NCBI GenBank assembly: GCA_946185485.1
Contig: CAMHJQ010000009.1
Location: 41,423 to 105,422 of the forward strand
DNA from: an uncultured Prevotellaceae bacterium
GTDB lineage: Bacteria > Bacteroidota > Bacteroidia > Bacteroidales > Bacteroidaceae
Length of the DNA stretch: 64,000 bases
Direction: 5' to 3'
Part shown: positions 8,878 to 18,314 of the stretch, piece by piece
Layout of the letters: the number at the start of each line of letters is the position of its first letter
Position numbering within the stretch: the stretch's first letter is position 1
Program-made: the position numbers and the translations under genes
The notes under the pieces: generated by a model
Told to the model about the DNA's origin: nothing
Databases searched by the model: none
The model's input: only the letters and a program-made list of their open reading frames with translations

Positions 8878-11229
8878 ATGAAACGGATTCTTACCTTACT
8901 GCCCCTGTTGGCAGCAGCCTTGTCCTCATTTGCACAGGACGTGAAAATTGAGTTCCTGACCCCACGCATCGTCCATGTCGTCAAGGGACAGCCTACCAAG
9001 ACCCTCGTAGTGACCGCCCGGCCTGAACAGGTGGCAGTCAGCCGCAAGGGCAATACCTTGTCGAGCGCAGTACTGACGGTCAGGCAGGACGTGCAGGGCA
9101 ACCTGACATTCCTGACGGCTCAGGGCAAGGTGCTGCTCAAAGAGAAGGGCTGCGACGTCAAGGCCGTGCGCCAGACCTTTGTCCTCGACAAGGACGAGGC
9201 CATCTATGGACTGGGCACCATCCAGAACGGCAAGATGAACCGCCGTGGCGAGAAGAAGCGCATGGAGCAGTCGAACCTGGAGGACTTCCAGAACGTGCTG
9301 CAGTCCATCAAGGGCTGGGGGCTCTACTGGGAGAACTATTCGCCGACCGTCTTTGAGGACAACGCCGGGGGCATGACCTTCGACGCAGAGGCAGGCGAGG
9401 GCATAGACTACTATTTCATGTATGGCGGAAGTGCCGACGGCGTCGTCGCACAAATGCGCCACCTGACGGGCGACGTCCCTATGTTCCCGCTTTGGACCTA
9501 CGGCTACTGGCAGTCGAAGGAGCGCTACAAGAGCGCCAGTGAAACCGAGAGCATCGTGGACCAGTACCGGGCACTGAACGTCCCCTTGGACGGCATCATC
9601 CAGGACTGGCAGTACTGGGGCTCCAACTACCTGTGGAACGCCATGGACTTCCTCTCTGAGGACTTTGCCAACGGCCGGCAGATGATTGACAACGTACACA
9701 AGAAGCACGCCCACTTCATGATTTCCATCTGGGCCAGCTTCGGACCGCAGACACAGCAGTTCCGCGAACTCGATGCCAAGGGCTTGCTGATGCCTTTCTC
9801 TACCTGGCCGCAGAGTGGCATCTCCCACATCTGGCCGCCTCGCCTGGACTATCCCTCCGGCGTAAAGGTCTATGACGCCTTCCATCCCGAGGCCCGCGCC
9901 ATCTACTGGAAGTACCTGAAGACGCTCTACGACTATGGTACTGACGCATGGTGGATGGACTCGACAGACCCGGACTTCTTCGACCCGAAGGAGAGCGACT
10001 ACGAGCATCCCGTCTATGGCGGTACTTGGCGCTCGCAGCGCAATGCCTTCCCCCTGGCAACAGTCCGTGGCATCTATGAAGCCCAGCGCAATTATCAATT
10101 ATCAATTGTCAATTGTCCATTGGAGAAGCGTGTCTTCATCATGACGCGCAGCAGCTATGCCGGTCAGCAGCACTATGGCTCCAACATGTGGAGCGGCGAC
10201 GTGGCCTCGTCGTGGGACATGCTGCGCAAGCAGGTGCCGGCCGGACTGAGCTTCTCGCTGACGGGCAATCCCAACTTCAATACCGACATCGGCGGCTTCT
10301 TCTGCAGCAGTTACAACACGCAGGGGCCTGCCTCGGCCCCCAAGAATCCGCAGTACCAGGAACTCTATGTGCGCTGGATGCAGTACGGGCTGTTCTGTCC
10401 CGTATTCCGCAGTCATGGTGCCGACGCTCCGCGTGAAATATGGCAGTTCGGCAAGAAGGGCGAGCCTGTCTATGATGCCATTGAGCAGATGATACGCCTG
10501 CGCTACCGCCTTATACCTTATTTATATAGTACCGCCTGGCAGGTGACCAGCAACAACGGCAGCTACATGCGTCCGCTGTTCAGTGACTTCGCAGCCGACA
10601 GAAAGGTGTGGAACATGACCGACGAGTTTATGTTCGGGCGCAGCATCCTTGCCGCTCCCATCGTCACCCCCCAGTACACAGAGGAGAAAATCATCCGAGA
10701 AGACGCCATGACGGGCTGGGACCGCAAGTCTGTTTCCGATGGTTCTGCCATCGGAGCCATCGACTGGACCGCCGCCAGGACCGCCACCAAATACCTGCCC
10801 AAGGATGCCGTATGGTACGACTTCTGGACGGGCAAGCAGTATAAGGGCGGTCAGGACGTCACCATCGAGACTGCCCTCAACCGCGTCCCCATGTTCGTGC
10901 GTGCCGGCAGCATCCTGCCCTTGGGACCTGAGATGCAGTATGTGGGTGAGAAAGCCTGGGACAACCTCGAACTGCGCGTCTATCCGGGTGCCGACGGCTC
11001 CTTCACGCTCTACGAGGACGAGGGCGACAGCTACCGCTACGAGCAGGGGGCCTACAGCACCATTCAGATGCAGTGGAACGACAAGACGGCTACGCTGACC
11101 ATCGCTGCCCGCCAGGGCAGCTATCCCGGCATGTTGCAGAGCCGCCAGTTTACCGTCGTGCTGCCTGATGGCCGCCGGCAGACCGTCAACTACGATGGCG
11201 CAAAGCAGTCTGTGACGTTTTCCAAGTAG
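8878..11229 (+). CDS. GH31 family alpha-glycosidase (alpha-xylosidase or alpha-glucosidase type)
   Basis: A signal peptide (MKRILTLLPLLAAALSSFA) precedes a 760-residue GH31 enzyme. In order, there is an N-terminal galactose-mutarotase-like beta-sandwich, a (beta/alpha)8 barrel with the nucleophile motif WWMDSTDPDF near residue 361, the TGNPNFNTDIGGFF block and a C-terminal DUF5110-type sandwich (YPGADGSFTLYEDEGDSY). Retaining GH31 enzymes of this build release alpha-xylose or alpha-glucose, and the exact specificity cannot be read here. About eleven residues (NYQLSIVNCPL) between the barrel strands are encoded by an AATTGTCAATTATC-type repeat at 10089-10122 and are probably a recent in-frame insertion. 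It stands alone, 11 kb from the PUL, with no shared operator. Confidence 0.9.
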   Translation: MKRILTLLPLLAAALSSFAQDVKIEFLTPRIVHVVKGQPTKTLVVTARPEQVAVSRKGNTLSSAVLTVRQDVQGNLTFLTAQGKVLLKEKGCDVKAVRQTFVLDKDEAIYGLGTIQNGKMNRRGEKKRMEQSNLEDFQNVLQSIKGWGLYWENYSPTVFEDNAGGMTFDAEAGEGIDYYFMYGGSADGVVAQMRHLTGDVPMFPLWTYGYWQSKERYKSASETESIVDQYRALNVPLDGIIQDWQYWGSNYLWNAMDFLSEDFANGRQMIDNVHKKHAHFMISIWASFGPQTQQFRELDAKGLLMPFSTWPQSGISHIWPPRLDYPSGVKVYDAFHPEARAIYWKYLKTLYDYGTDAWWMDSTDPDFFDPKESDYEHPVYGGTWRSQRNAFPLATVRGIYEAQRNYQLSIVNCPLEKRVFIMTRSSYAGQQHYGSNMWSGDVASSWDMLRKQVPAGLSFSLTGNPNFNTDIGGFFCSSYNTQGPASAPKNPQYQELYVRWMQYGLFCPVFRSHGADAPREIWQFGKKGEPVYDAIEQMIRLRYRLIPYLYSTAWQVTSNNGSYMRPLFSDFAADRKVWNMTDEFMFGRSILAAPIVTPQYTEEKIIREDAMTGWDRKSVSDGSAIGAIDWTAARTATKYLPKDAVWYDFWTGKQYKGGQDVTIETALNRVPMFVRAGSILPLGPEMQYVGEKAWDNLELRVYPGADGSFTLYEDEGDSYRYEQGAYSTIQMQWNDKTATLTIAARQGSYPGMLQSRQFTVVLPDGRRQTVNYDGAKQSVTFSK
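10089..10122. repeat. AATTATCAATTGTC-type short tandem repeat inside GH31
   Basis: Four near-repeats of a 7-8 bp unit (ATTATCA / ATTGTCA) lie in frame in the GH31 gene. The same kind of repeat recurs near the 3' ends of secreted-protein genes at 36975, 40957 and 44511. Confidence 0.6.
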
Positions 11230-11301
11230 CAAAATGACAGCCGCGATGGGTGAAAAAGAGAAAAAAAGAAAGAAGATGATACGTATTTCGGATAATTTGC
11301 T

Positions 11302-11309
11302 TACCTTTG
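11302..11309 (+). promoter_or_regulatory. -7 promoter box for asd
   Basis: TACCTTTG, 50 bases before the asd start codon. Confidence 0.65.
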
Positions 11310-11359
11310 CAACCGAAATTTGAGACATTGCAAGAATTTAACACAGACTGATAAACAAG

Positions 11360-12373
11360 ATGAAAGTAGCAATTGTGGGTGCCTCAGGCGCCGTGGGTCA
11401 GGAATTCTTACGCATCCTTGACCAGAGAAATTTCCCGATGGACGAACTCGTGCTCTTTGGTTCCGAGCGCTCGGCAGGCACGAAATATACCTTCCGTGGC
11501 AAGGAGCTGACCGTCAAGCTGCTCCAGCACAACGAAGACTTCAAGGACATTGACATCGCCTTCACCTCGGCCGGTGCAGGCACGTCGAAGGAGTTTGCAG
11601 AAACCATCACGAAGTATGGTGCTGTGATGATTGACAACTCCAGCGCATTCCGCATGGACGACGACGTACCCTTGGTGGTGCCTGAGTGCAATGCTGAGGA
11701 CGCCCTGAACCGTCCCCGTGGCATCATTGCCAACCCCAACTGCACCACCATCATGATGGTCGTCGTGCTGCAGCCCCTGGAGCAGCTCAGCCACATCAAG
11801 CGCATCCACGTCAGCAGCTATCAGAGTGCCTCTGGTGCCGGTGCCGCCGCTATGGCCGAACTGCAGCAGCAGTACAAGGAGATGGTCGAGGACGGCGAGG
11901 TGAAGACCATCAAGAAGTTCCCCCACCAGCTGGCCTACAACGTCATTCCGCAGATTGACGTCTTCCAGCCTAACGGCTATACCAAGGAGGAGATGAAGAT
12001 GTATAACGAGACGCAGAAGATTATGCATACCGATGCCAAGTGCTCGGCTATGTGTGTGCGTGTCAGCTCGTTGCGCAGCCACTCCGAAAGCGTGTGGATT
12101 GAGACCGAACGTCCCATCAGCGTCGAGGAGGCCCAGCAGGCCATTGCCGCCGCTCCCGGTTGTACGCTGGTCGACGACCCCGCAACGCTCACTTATCCCA
12201 TGCCGCTGGATACTGCCGGCAAGGACGACGTCTATGTCGGCCGTGTGCGTAAGGACCTCTCTGACGAGAACGGCCTGACTTTCTGGCTCTCAGGCGACCA
12301 GATTCGCAAGGGCGCTGCCCTCAATGCCGTCCAGATTGGCGAGTATCTCATAAAAGTTGGCAACGTGAAGTAA
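11360..12373 (+). CDS. asd: Aspartate-semialdehyde dehydrogenase
   Basis: This enzyme reduces aspartyl-4-phosphate to aspartate-4-semialdehyde, the branch point to lysine/diaminopimelate, threonine and methionine. The N-terminus is a dinucleotide-binding fold ([18 protein letters not shown]). The catalytic cysteine sits in NPNCTT near residue 128. The [13 protein letters not shown] substrate loop and the C-terminal [15 protein letters not shown] are typical. At 337 residues it is full length. It is a single gene with its own promoter, between GH31 and a secreted-protein gene. Confidence 0.96.
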   Translation: MKVAIVGASGAVGQEFLRILDQRNFPMDELVLFGSERSAGTKYTFRGKELTVKLLQHNEDFKDIDIAFTSAGAGTSKEFAETITKYGAVMIDNSSAFRMDDDVPLVVPECNAEDALNRPRGIIANPNCTTIMMVVVLQPLEQLSHIKRIHVSSYQSASGAGAAAMAELQQQYKEMVEDGEVKTIKKFPHQLAYNVIPQIDVFQPNGYTKEEMKMYNETQKIMHTDAKCSAMCVRVSSLRSHSESVWIETERPISVEEAQQAIAAAPGCTLVDDPATLTYPMPLDTAGKDDVYVGRVRKDLSDENGLTFWLSGDQIRKGAALNAVQIGEYLIKVGNVK

Positions 12374-12414
12374 AATACCTACAACAAAGTATTGTGTATA
12401 TTTTAAAAATTGTG

Positions 12415-12422
12415 TATTTTTG
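12415..12422 (+). promoter_or_regulatory. -7 promoter box for secreted protein gene
   Basis: TATTTTTG, 32 bases before the ATG at 12454. It shows that the earlier in-frame ATG at 12394 cannot be the start of this transcript. Confidence 0.6.
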
Positions 12423-12453
12423 CAACCGCGAAAGTACACAATTTTTAAATTAT

Positions 12454-14658
12454 ATGCTTATGAAGATTTTTACATCTATGAAGACGCTGGCCTTAGCGGC
12501 TGGCATGTTACTGACAGGTGCAAGCAGCAGCTTTGCAGCAGCATCTAAGCCAAGTGGCGGCTCCGTCAGTGCCGACTTGGTCATCAGTAAGGTGTTCTAC
12601 GCCGGTAGTACCCGACTGAACGGTGCTACCCCCAAGAACTACATGAACCACCTCTACATCCAGCTGTACAACAACAGCGACAAGGAGCTGGAGTTGCAGG
12701 GCATCTATGTGGCACTCGCCAATTCCGACGCGGCTGCCAATGCCTGGACGGCTGCCGACATGACTGAGGAGAACAATATGAAAGGCATGGCAGTGGTGAA
12801 GCAGATTTTCCGTATTTCGCCTGATGCCAGCTATGTACTGCAGCCTGGCAAGAGCGTGGTCATTGCCCAGTGTGCCATTGACCATAGCGAGATTGCCGAG
12901 GGTGGCGTGAACCTGAGCGATGCCGACTTTGAGTGCAAGAGCCAGAACAATGCCTACAAGGACTATCACAACGAGGCTGTTCCTGAACTACAGCTCGTTA
13001 AGACCTTTGGCACCGCCGACTTCATCAACTTCATGAATCCCGGTCCTTTTGGCATCGTCCTGTTGGCAGCTGACACCAAGATTGACGAGTGTGCCACCAC
13101 GTTCGCTAAGGGCAAGGAGTCTGGCAATGTCTATACCATCGTTCCCATGAGCAAGAGCATCGACTGCGTCGACATCGTCAAGCAGAAGACGCCCTCTGCC
13201 GACGACAAGCGCTTTATTGACACCTATGATAAGGGTTTCGCCTGCACGGCAGACCCTGGCACGTTCAATGCTCAGGCTGTTGTCCGCAAGACGGCTTTTG
13301 TGTGCAGCGACGGACGTATCGTCCTTTTCGATACCAACGACTCCAGCGTCGACTTTGAATCTACTGACGACCTGAGCACCCGTACCTATAGTACTGAGGT
13401 AAAGGGACTCAGCGAGACCATGCAGATTACCATCCCTGAGAGCGGCTATCTGGCTATTAATCCTGAGAAGCCTTTCTGCGCTTCCAAGGAGCTGACCTTC
13501 GTCTATCTCAATGCTACCAACAATGCCGCTACTACCGACATGACTTACTATGAGTTCCCCGGTGATGCCACCCTGCTCATCAAGGGCGCATGGATAGCCG
13601 TAGGCCAGCCTGGCGATTATATGCTGAAGCTGTCAGAGTCGCAGGGTGTCATGAGAACTCGTTCCTCTGGCATGGCATGGTCTGACGAGGATACCAAGTC
13701 TGTCAGCCAGGCCAATCGTATATTCTACAAGCTCCACAACGAAAAGGGCAATGTTGGCTTCAAGCGTGTTGATGCTGTCGATGGCAAGTACAACCAGGCT
13801 ACATTCAGCGATGGCGACCGTCTGTACTACCTCCTGACTGAGGCTGTTGCCGACAAGATTGCCGCTGCCAACGGAGCTACCGACCATACCGACCTCGGTT
13901 TCATCCAGTGGCATGGTGCAGCGCCCCAGGCTGCTGCCTTCGAGGTGGAGGCCGGTAGCGTTGCCGCCTTCAATGCCGTGGAGAACGGTAAGAGCGTCAA
14001 GCTTCTGCTCAACAACGCTCGTGTCAATGCCTTCAACCCGCTCTTCAACATCGCCTATGTCGAGGATGAGACTGGTATTACTGAACTGAACCTGAAGCGT
14101 TCGGGCATCACCGTCAGCAACGGCGACATCCTGAATGGCTACATCTTGGGTGTCAAGGAAGTCAAGGATCTCGACTATATGGGTACCTATCCTGACTTGA
14201 AGGAGAACATCCTCAACAAGAACGACTATACCAGTTCGCTGACCTTCACCGCTACTGAGGGTGAGGTGGTCGCCGTCGAGGCTACTGTGGCTGAGGCTGC
14301 CCAGGAAGCTAACCATGGCCGTGTCATGAAGCTGTCGGGAATTGCCGTCGAGAAGTCTGGCCGTTTCTATTATGCTACTCAGGGCGACGCCCGCATCCAG
14401 CTGGCTGACGACTTCATGCTCTATGACTATGGCTATGAGTGGCCTAAGGACATTACCGACATCACTGGTCTGGTGACCTACAATGGTGCCCGCTGGCAGA
14501 TTGCCCCCATGACCACCGATGGTGTCGTCACTGGCATCCGCACAGTCCGCACTACCGCTTCCGACCGTCAGGTCATCTACAATCTGCAGGGTGTTCGTAT
14601 GGGCCAGCTCCAGCGCGGCATCAACATCGTCAACGGCAAGAAGATAGTGGTGAAGTAA
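12454..14658 (+). CDS. Large secreted protein, DUF4876-like N-terminus, with short sorting-type tail
   Basis: The start at 12454 (MLMKIFTSMKTLALAAGMLL) opens a signal peptide ending near SSSFAAA. The mature N-terminus (ADLVISKVFYAGSTRLNG, then KNYMNHLYIQLYNNSDKELELQGIYVALAN) resembles the DUF4876 type of Bacteroidales surface lipoproteins. A lamin-tail-like sandwich that could display other domains is possible. The remainder is beta-rich with no catalytic motif. The last 28 residues (YNLQGVRMGQLQRGINIVNG, then KKIVVK) match the short tail also found on the PUL proteins at 33.6-44.6 kb. It probably works at the cell surface or outside; the role is unknown. A good terminator follows. Confidence 0.7.
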   Translation: MLMKIFTSMKTLALAAGMLLTGASSSFAAASKPSGGSVSADLVISKVFYAGSTRLNGATPKNYMNHLYIQLYNNSDKELELQGIYVALANSDAAANAWTAADMTEENNMKGMAVVKQIFRISPDASYVLQPGKSVVIAQCAIDHSEIAEGGVNLSDADFECKSQNNAYKDYHNEAVPELQLVKTFGTADFINFMNPGPFGIVLLAADTKIDECATTFAKGKESGNVYTIVPMSKSIDCVDIVKQKTPSADDKRFIDTYDKGFACTADPGTFNAQAVVRKTAFVCSDGRIVLFDTNDSSVDFESTDDLSTRTYSTEVKGLSETMQITIPESGYLAINPEKPFCASKELTFVYLNATNNAATTDMTYYEFPGDATLLIKGAWIAVGQPGDYMLKLSESQGVMRTRSSGMAWSDEDTKSVSQANRIFYKLHNEKGNVGFKRVDAVDGKYNQATFSDGDRLYYLLTEAVADKIAAANGATDHTDLGFIQWHGAAPQAAAFEVEAGSVAAFNAVENGKSVKLLLNNARVNAFNPLFNIAYVEDETGITELNLKRSGITVSNGDILNGYILGVKEVKDLDYMGTYPDLKENILNKNDYTSSLTFTATEGEVVAVEATVAEAAQEANHGRVMKLSGIAVEKSGRFYYATQGDARIQLADDFMLYDYGYEWPKDITDITGLVTYNGARWQIAPMTTDGVVTGIRTVRTTASDRQVIYNLQGVRMGQLQRGINIVNGKKIVVK

Positions 14659-14694
14659 GCGTCATGGGAGTCTTGGCTCCCGATTCCGAATATA

Positions 14695-14731
14695 AACAAC
14701 CTTGGGCTTTCAACCTAAGGTTGTTTTTTTT
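14695..14731 (+). terminator. Rho-independent terminator
   Basis: AACAACCTT pairs with AAGGTTGTT across a GGGCTTTCAACCT loop region and is followed by eight T residues. Confidence 0.85.
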
Positions 14732-14768
14732 CATTCGTTTGAAATTTGGTCATATCGCTTTTTTTTTG

Positions 14769-14776
14769 TACTTTTG
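14769..14776 (+). promoter_or_regulatory. -7 promoter box for topoisomerase gene
   Basis: TACTTTTG, 27 bases before the ATG at 14804. Confidence 0.65.
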
Positions 14777-14803
14777 CACGAAAATATCTGATTACTACTT
14801 CCT

Positions 14804-17509
14804 ATGGATGACGAAATCAAAGACGAAATGATAGAGAACGATGCCCTGGAGCAGGACGAGGCCGGCGAGGGGCACTCTGACTATAAGCCCGTCAACCGCT
14901 TCGACGCTGCTGCCGTGCATCACCTGTCGGGCATGTACCAGAACTGGTTTCTGGACTATGCCTCGTACACCATCCTCGATCGTGCTGTTCCGCACATCGA
15001 GGACGGACTGAAACCCGTGCAGCGCCGCATCCTGCATTCTATGAAGCGCATGGATGACGGACGCTACAACAAGGTGGCGAATATCGTCGGCCACACCATG
15101 CAGTTCCACCCCCATGGCGACGCCTCCATCGGCGATGCCTTGGTGCAGATGGGGCAGAAGGACCTGCTCATCGACACACAGGGTAACTGGGGCAACATCC
15201 TGACGGGCAACAAGGCAGCTGCACCCCGATACATCGAGGCGCGCCTGTCGAAATTCGCCCTCGACTGCGTCTTCAACCCCAAGACCACCGAGTGGCAGAT
15301 GTCGTATGACGGGCGCAACAAGGAGCCCATCACGCTACCTGTGAAATTCCCGCTGCTGCTGGCACAAGGTGCCGAGGGCATTGCCGTGGGTCTGTCGACG
15401 AAGGTGCTGCCGCATAACTTCGTGGAGATCTGTGATGCCGCCGTCAGCTACCTGCACGGCGAGGAGTTCCACCTCTATCCCGACTTCCCTACGGGCGGTT
15501 CCATCGACGTCAGCAAGTATAACGACGGTCAGCGCGGTGGCGTGTTGAAGGTGCGTGCCAAGATTGAGAAGCTCGACCCGAAGACGCTGGTCATCCGCGA
15601 GATACCCTATTCCAAGACCACCGAGACGCTCATCGACAGTATTCTGAAAGCCGTCGACAAGGGCAAGATCAAGGCCCGCCATGTGGAAGACCTGACAGCT
15701 GCGAAGGTGGAGATACAGTTGCAGCTGGCTCCTGGCGTCAGCAGCGACAAGACGCTTGATGCCCTCTATGCCTTCTCTGACTGCGAAATTAATATCTCGC
15801 CCAACTGTTGCGTCATCGAGGACAATAAGCCGCAGTTCCTGACCATCAGCGACGTGCTGCGCCATAGCGTGGAGCGCACCAAGGACCTCATCCGTCAGGA
15901 ACTGGAAATACGCAAGGGAGAGCTGCTGGAACAACTGCACTTCTGCTCGCTGGAGAAGATTTTCATCGAGGAGCGCATCTACAAGGACAAGAAGTTTGAG
16001 CAGGCTCCCGACATCGACAGCGTCTGCGAGCACATCGACGACCGCCTGACACCCTATTACCCGCAGATGATTCGCGAGGTGACCAAGGAAGACATCCTGC
16101 GCCTGCTGGAAATCAAGATGCAGCGCATCCTGAAGTTCAACAAGGAAAAGGCAGAGGAACTGATGGCTCGTATCAAAGCTGAGATTGACGAGATAGACCG
16201 CGACTTGGCCAACCTTGTGGAGGTGACGGCACAGTGGTTCCTGTTCCTGAAGGACAAGTACGGCAAGGACCATCCGCGCCTGACGGAAATCCGCAACTTC
16301 GACACCATCGAGGCTACCAAGGTCGTCGAGGCCAACCAGAAACTGTATATCAACCGCCAGGACGGCTTCATCGGCACGGGTCTGAAGAAGGACGAGTTTG
16401 TGTGCAACTGCTCCGACATCGATGATATCATCCTCTTTTATAAGGATGGCAAGTTCAAAGTGGTCAGAGTGGCTGACAAACTGTTTGTCGGCAAGAACAT
16501 CTTGTGGCTTGGCGTGTTCAAGAAGAACGACCAGCGCACCATCTATAATGCTGTATATCGCGACGGGCGCAAAGGTTTTTACTATATCAAGCGCTTCAAC
16601 GTACCTGCCATCACCCGCGACCGTGAGTATGACCTCACGGCAGGAACTGAGGGCTCGCGTGTCATCTACTTTACTGCCAACCCCAACGGTGAGGCGGAAA
16701 TTATCAAGGTAACCCTCGACCCAGCGCCCAAGCTGAAGCGCGTCTTCTTCGACAAGGACTTTTCCGAGGTGCTCATCAAGGGACGTGCGGCTAAGGGCAA
16801 CCTGCTCACCAAGTTCCAGGTGCACCGCATCGGACTGAAGAGCCACGGACACTCTACGCTGGGCGGGCGCAAGGTATGGTACGACCCCGACGTCAACCGT
16901 CTGAACTACGACGAGCACGGGCGACTGTTGGGTGAGTTCAACGACGGCGACAGCATCCTGGTCATCCTCCAGAACGGCGACTACTACCTGACCCACTTCG
17001 ACCCCAACGTACACTTTGAGGATAACATCCAGCGCATTGAGAAGTATGAGGCCGACAAGGTATGGAGCTGTGTGCTCTATGATGCCGACAATCAGGGCTA
17101 CCCCTACGTGAAGCGCTTCCTCATGGAGGCTACCAAGCGCAAGCAGAACTATCTGGGCGAGAATGTCAACTCGCGGCAACTGCTGCTCACCGATACCCCT
17201 TATCCGCGTCTGCTGGTGACCTATGGTGGCGGTGATGCCTTCCGTGGCAGCGAGGAGGTCGATGTCGAGCAGTTCATAGCCGTCAAGGGTTTCAAGGCCA
17301 AGGGCAAACGCTTGACAACCTTTGAGATCGCTACCATCGAGGAATTGGAACCTGTGCGCTTCCCCGAACCCCCAGCAGAGGACAGTGACGAGGAACTCAG
17401 CGCTCCGGAAGAAGAAAACCTCGACCCTGACGCTGGCAAGAGCCAGCAGCAGGTGCTTGATGAACTGACCGGTCAGCAATCCCTGTTTACAGATGAAGAC
17501 TATCAATAG
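14804..17509 (+). CDS. parC: Topoisomerase IV subunit A (ParC-type; GyrA/ParC family)
   Basis: This is the DNA-cleaving subunit of a type IIA topoisomerase. The quinolone-resistance region reads GHTMQFHPHGDASIGDALVQM. The catalytic tyrosine is in PRYIEARLSKFA near residue 143. A coiled-coil gate region follows (residues ~350-470), then a degenerate beta-pinwheel C-terminal domain (residues ~500-830) lacking a clear GyrA box, which favours ParC. The acidic end (residues ~850-901) is typical of Bacteroidota. The 901-residue length fits. No parE lies adjacent. The next gene starts inside its last codons. The ParC/GyrA distinction is by build, not by alignment. Confidence 0.85.
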   Translation: MDDEIKDEMIENDALEQDEAGEGHSDYKPVNRFDAAAVHHLSGMYQNWFLDYASYTILDRAVPHIEDGLKPVQRRILHSMKRMDDGRYNKVANIVGHTMQFHPHGDASIGDALVQMGQKDLLIDTQGNWGNILTGNKAAAPRYIEARLSKFALDCVFNPKTTEWQMSYDGRNKEPITLPVKFPLLLAQGAEGIAVGLSTKVLPHNFVEICDAAVSYLHGEEFHLYPDFPTGGSIDVSKYNDGQRGGVLKVRAKIEKLDPKTLVIREIPYSKTTETLIDSILKAVDKGKIKARHVEDLTAAKVEIQLQLAPGVSSDKTLDALYAFSDCEINISPNCCVIEDNKPQFLTISDVLRHSVERTKDLIRQELEIRKGELLEQLHFCSLEKIFIEERIYKDKKFEQAPDIDSVCEHIDDRLTPYYPQMIREVTKEDILRLLEIKMQRILKFNKEKAEELMARIKAEIDEIDRDLANLVEVTAQWFLFLKDKYGKDHPRLTEIRNFDTIEATKVVEANQKLYINRQDGFIGTGLKKDEFVCNCSDIDDIILFYKDGKFKVVRVADKLFVGKNILWLGVFKKNDQRTIYNAVYRDGRKGFYYIKRFNVPAITRDREYDLTAGTEGSRVIYFTANPNGEAEIIKVTLDPAPKLKRVFFDKDFSEVLIKGRAAKGNLLTKFQVHRIGLKSHGHSTLGGRKVWYDPDVNRLNYDEHGRLLGEFNDGDSILVILQNGDYYLTHFDPNVHFEDNIQRIEKYEADKVWSCVLYDADNQGYPYVKRFLMEATKRKQNYLGENVNSRQLLLTDTPYPRLLVTYGGGDAFRGSEEVDVEQFIAVKGFKAKGKRLTTFEIATIEELEPVRFPEPPAEDSDEELSAPEEENLDPDAGKSQQQVLDELTGQQSLFTDEDYQ

Positions 17510-18314
17510 CCTGTTGCTTGGCCTCGTCCTGGCTGCCTGCCCCTTTGCCGAGTCACTGTCACAGTCGGCTGGTGATGCTCAGCGCATCACTGTCCGCAGC
17601 AACATGCTGGGTATTGGTGGTACGCGTGTGCTTGACACCTACCTGTCGCAGGAGCACTTTTCAGGTTTCGGCCTGACGTTCCTGTCTACGTCGGAATACC
17701 TGCGCAATAACCGTTGCTGGTCGACACTCGTCGAGCATGAGGCCAACATCAGCTCCGTTCACGACCGCGCTGACAACCGCGAGGAACTGGAAGGTGCCTA
17801 TAACCTCTATCTGGGACGGCTGCGCACCTGGAAACTGCTGGACGGACGACTGGCGCTGCAGGCGGGTGGCATGGCAAACGTCACGTTGGGCGTTATCTAC
17901 AACACGGCCAACGGCAACAACCCCGCCCAGGCACGCTTCGCCCTAAACATCATGCCCGTAGGCGCTGCAACCTACCGTTTCCAGTTGTGGAACATCTCCT
18001 TCACGGCACGTTGTGAACTGGCTGCCCATCTGGCAGGTATCCGCTTCTCGCCTAACTACGGACAGTCGTACTACGAGATATTCTCATGCGGCAACTACGA
18101 CCATAATGTCGTGCCTACTACCACCCTGTCTGCCCCTGAGTGGCGTACCGTGCTGACACTCGACGCACGCCTGTCGAAACGCGTCACGCTGCGACTGGGC
18201 TATCTGGGCAACTTCCAGCAGGCCGACATCAACAGTATCAAACAGCACGTCTATACTCATCGCGCCCTCATCGGCATCACCAAGAGTTTCAGCATCATCC
18301 CTCGTCAACTATGA
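17493..18314 (+). CDS. DUF3316-like exported protein, outer-membrane-type beta strands
   Basis: The ATG at 17493 lies 17 bases inside the topoisomerase gene and opens a signal peptide (MKTINSLLLGLVLAACPFA). The 250-residue mature part shows alternating amphipathic strands (LTFLSTSEYLRN, AYNLYLGRLRTWKLLD, RVTLRLGYLGNFQQAD) and ends in an aromatic residue context, as in small outer-membrane barrels. The sequence resembles the DUF3316 group of Bacteroidales proteins. It overlaps the next gene by ATGA, so it is translationally coupled to the S41 peptidase. Function unknown. Confidence 0.7.
   Translation: MKTINSLLLGLVLAACPFAESLSQSAGDAQRITVRSNMLGIGGTRVLDTYLSQEHFSGFGLTFLSTSEYLRNNRCWSTLVEHEANISSVHDRADNREELEGAYNLYLGRLRTWKLLDGRLALQAGGMANVTLGVIYNTANGNNPAQARFALNIMPVGAATYRFQLWNISFTARCELAAHLAGIRFSPNYGQSYYEIFSCGNYDHNVVPTTTLSAPEWRTVLTLDARLSKRVTLRLGYLGNFQQADINSIKQHVYTHRALIGITKSFSIIPRQL

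Noticed and set aside
8878..11229. GH31 as a member of the operator regulon
   Set aside because: No GTTACAnATGAATA pair lies before its -7 box, and housekeeping genes separate it from the PUL.
15335..17506. 723-codon open frame antisense to the topoisomerase gene
   Set aside because: Its leucine/valine-rich, low-complexity product is what an antisense frame of a GC-biased gene gives; the plus-strand frame is a clear ParC/GyrA protein.
18140..18310. Longer start for the S41 peptidase
   Set aside because: The extension lies inside the previous gene and would bury the lipoprotein signal; the ATGA overlap start is better.
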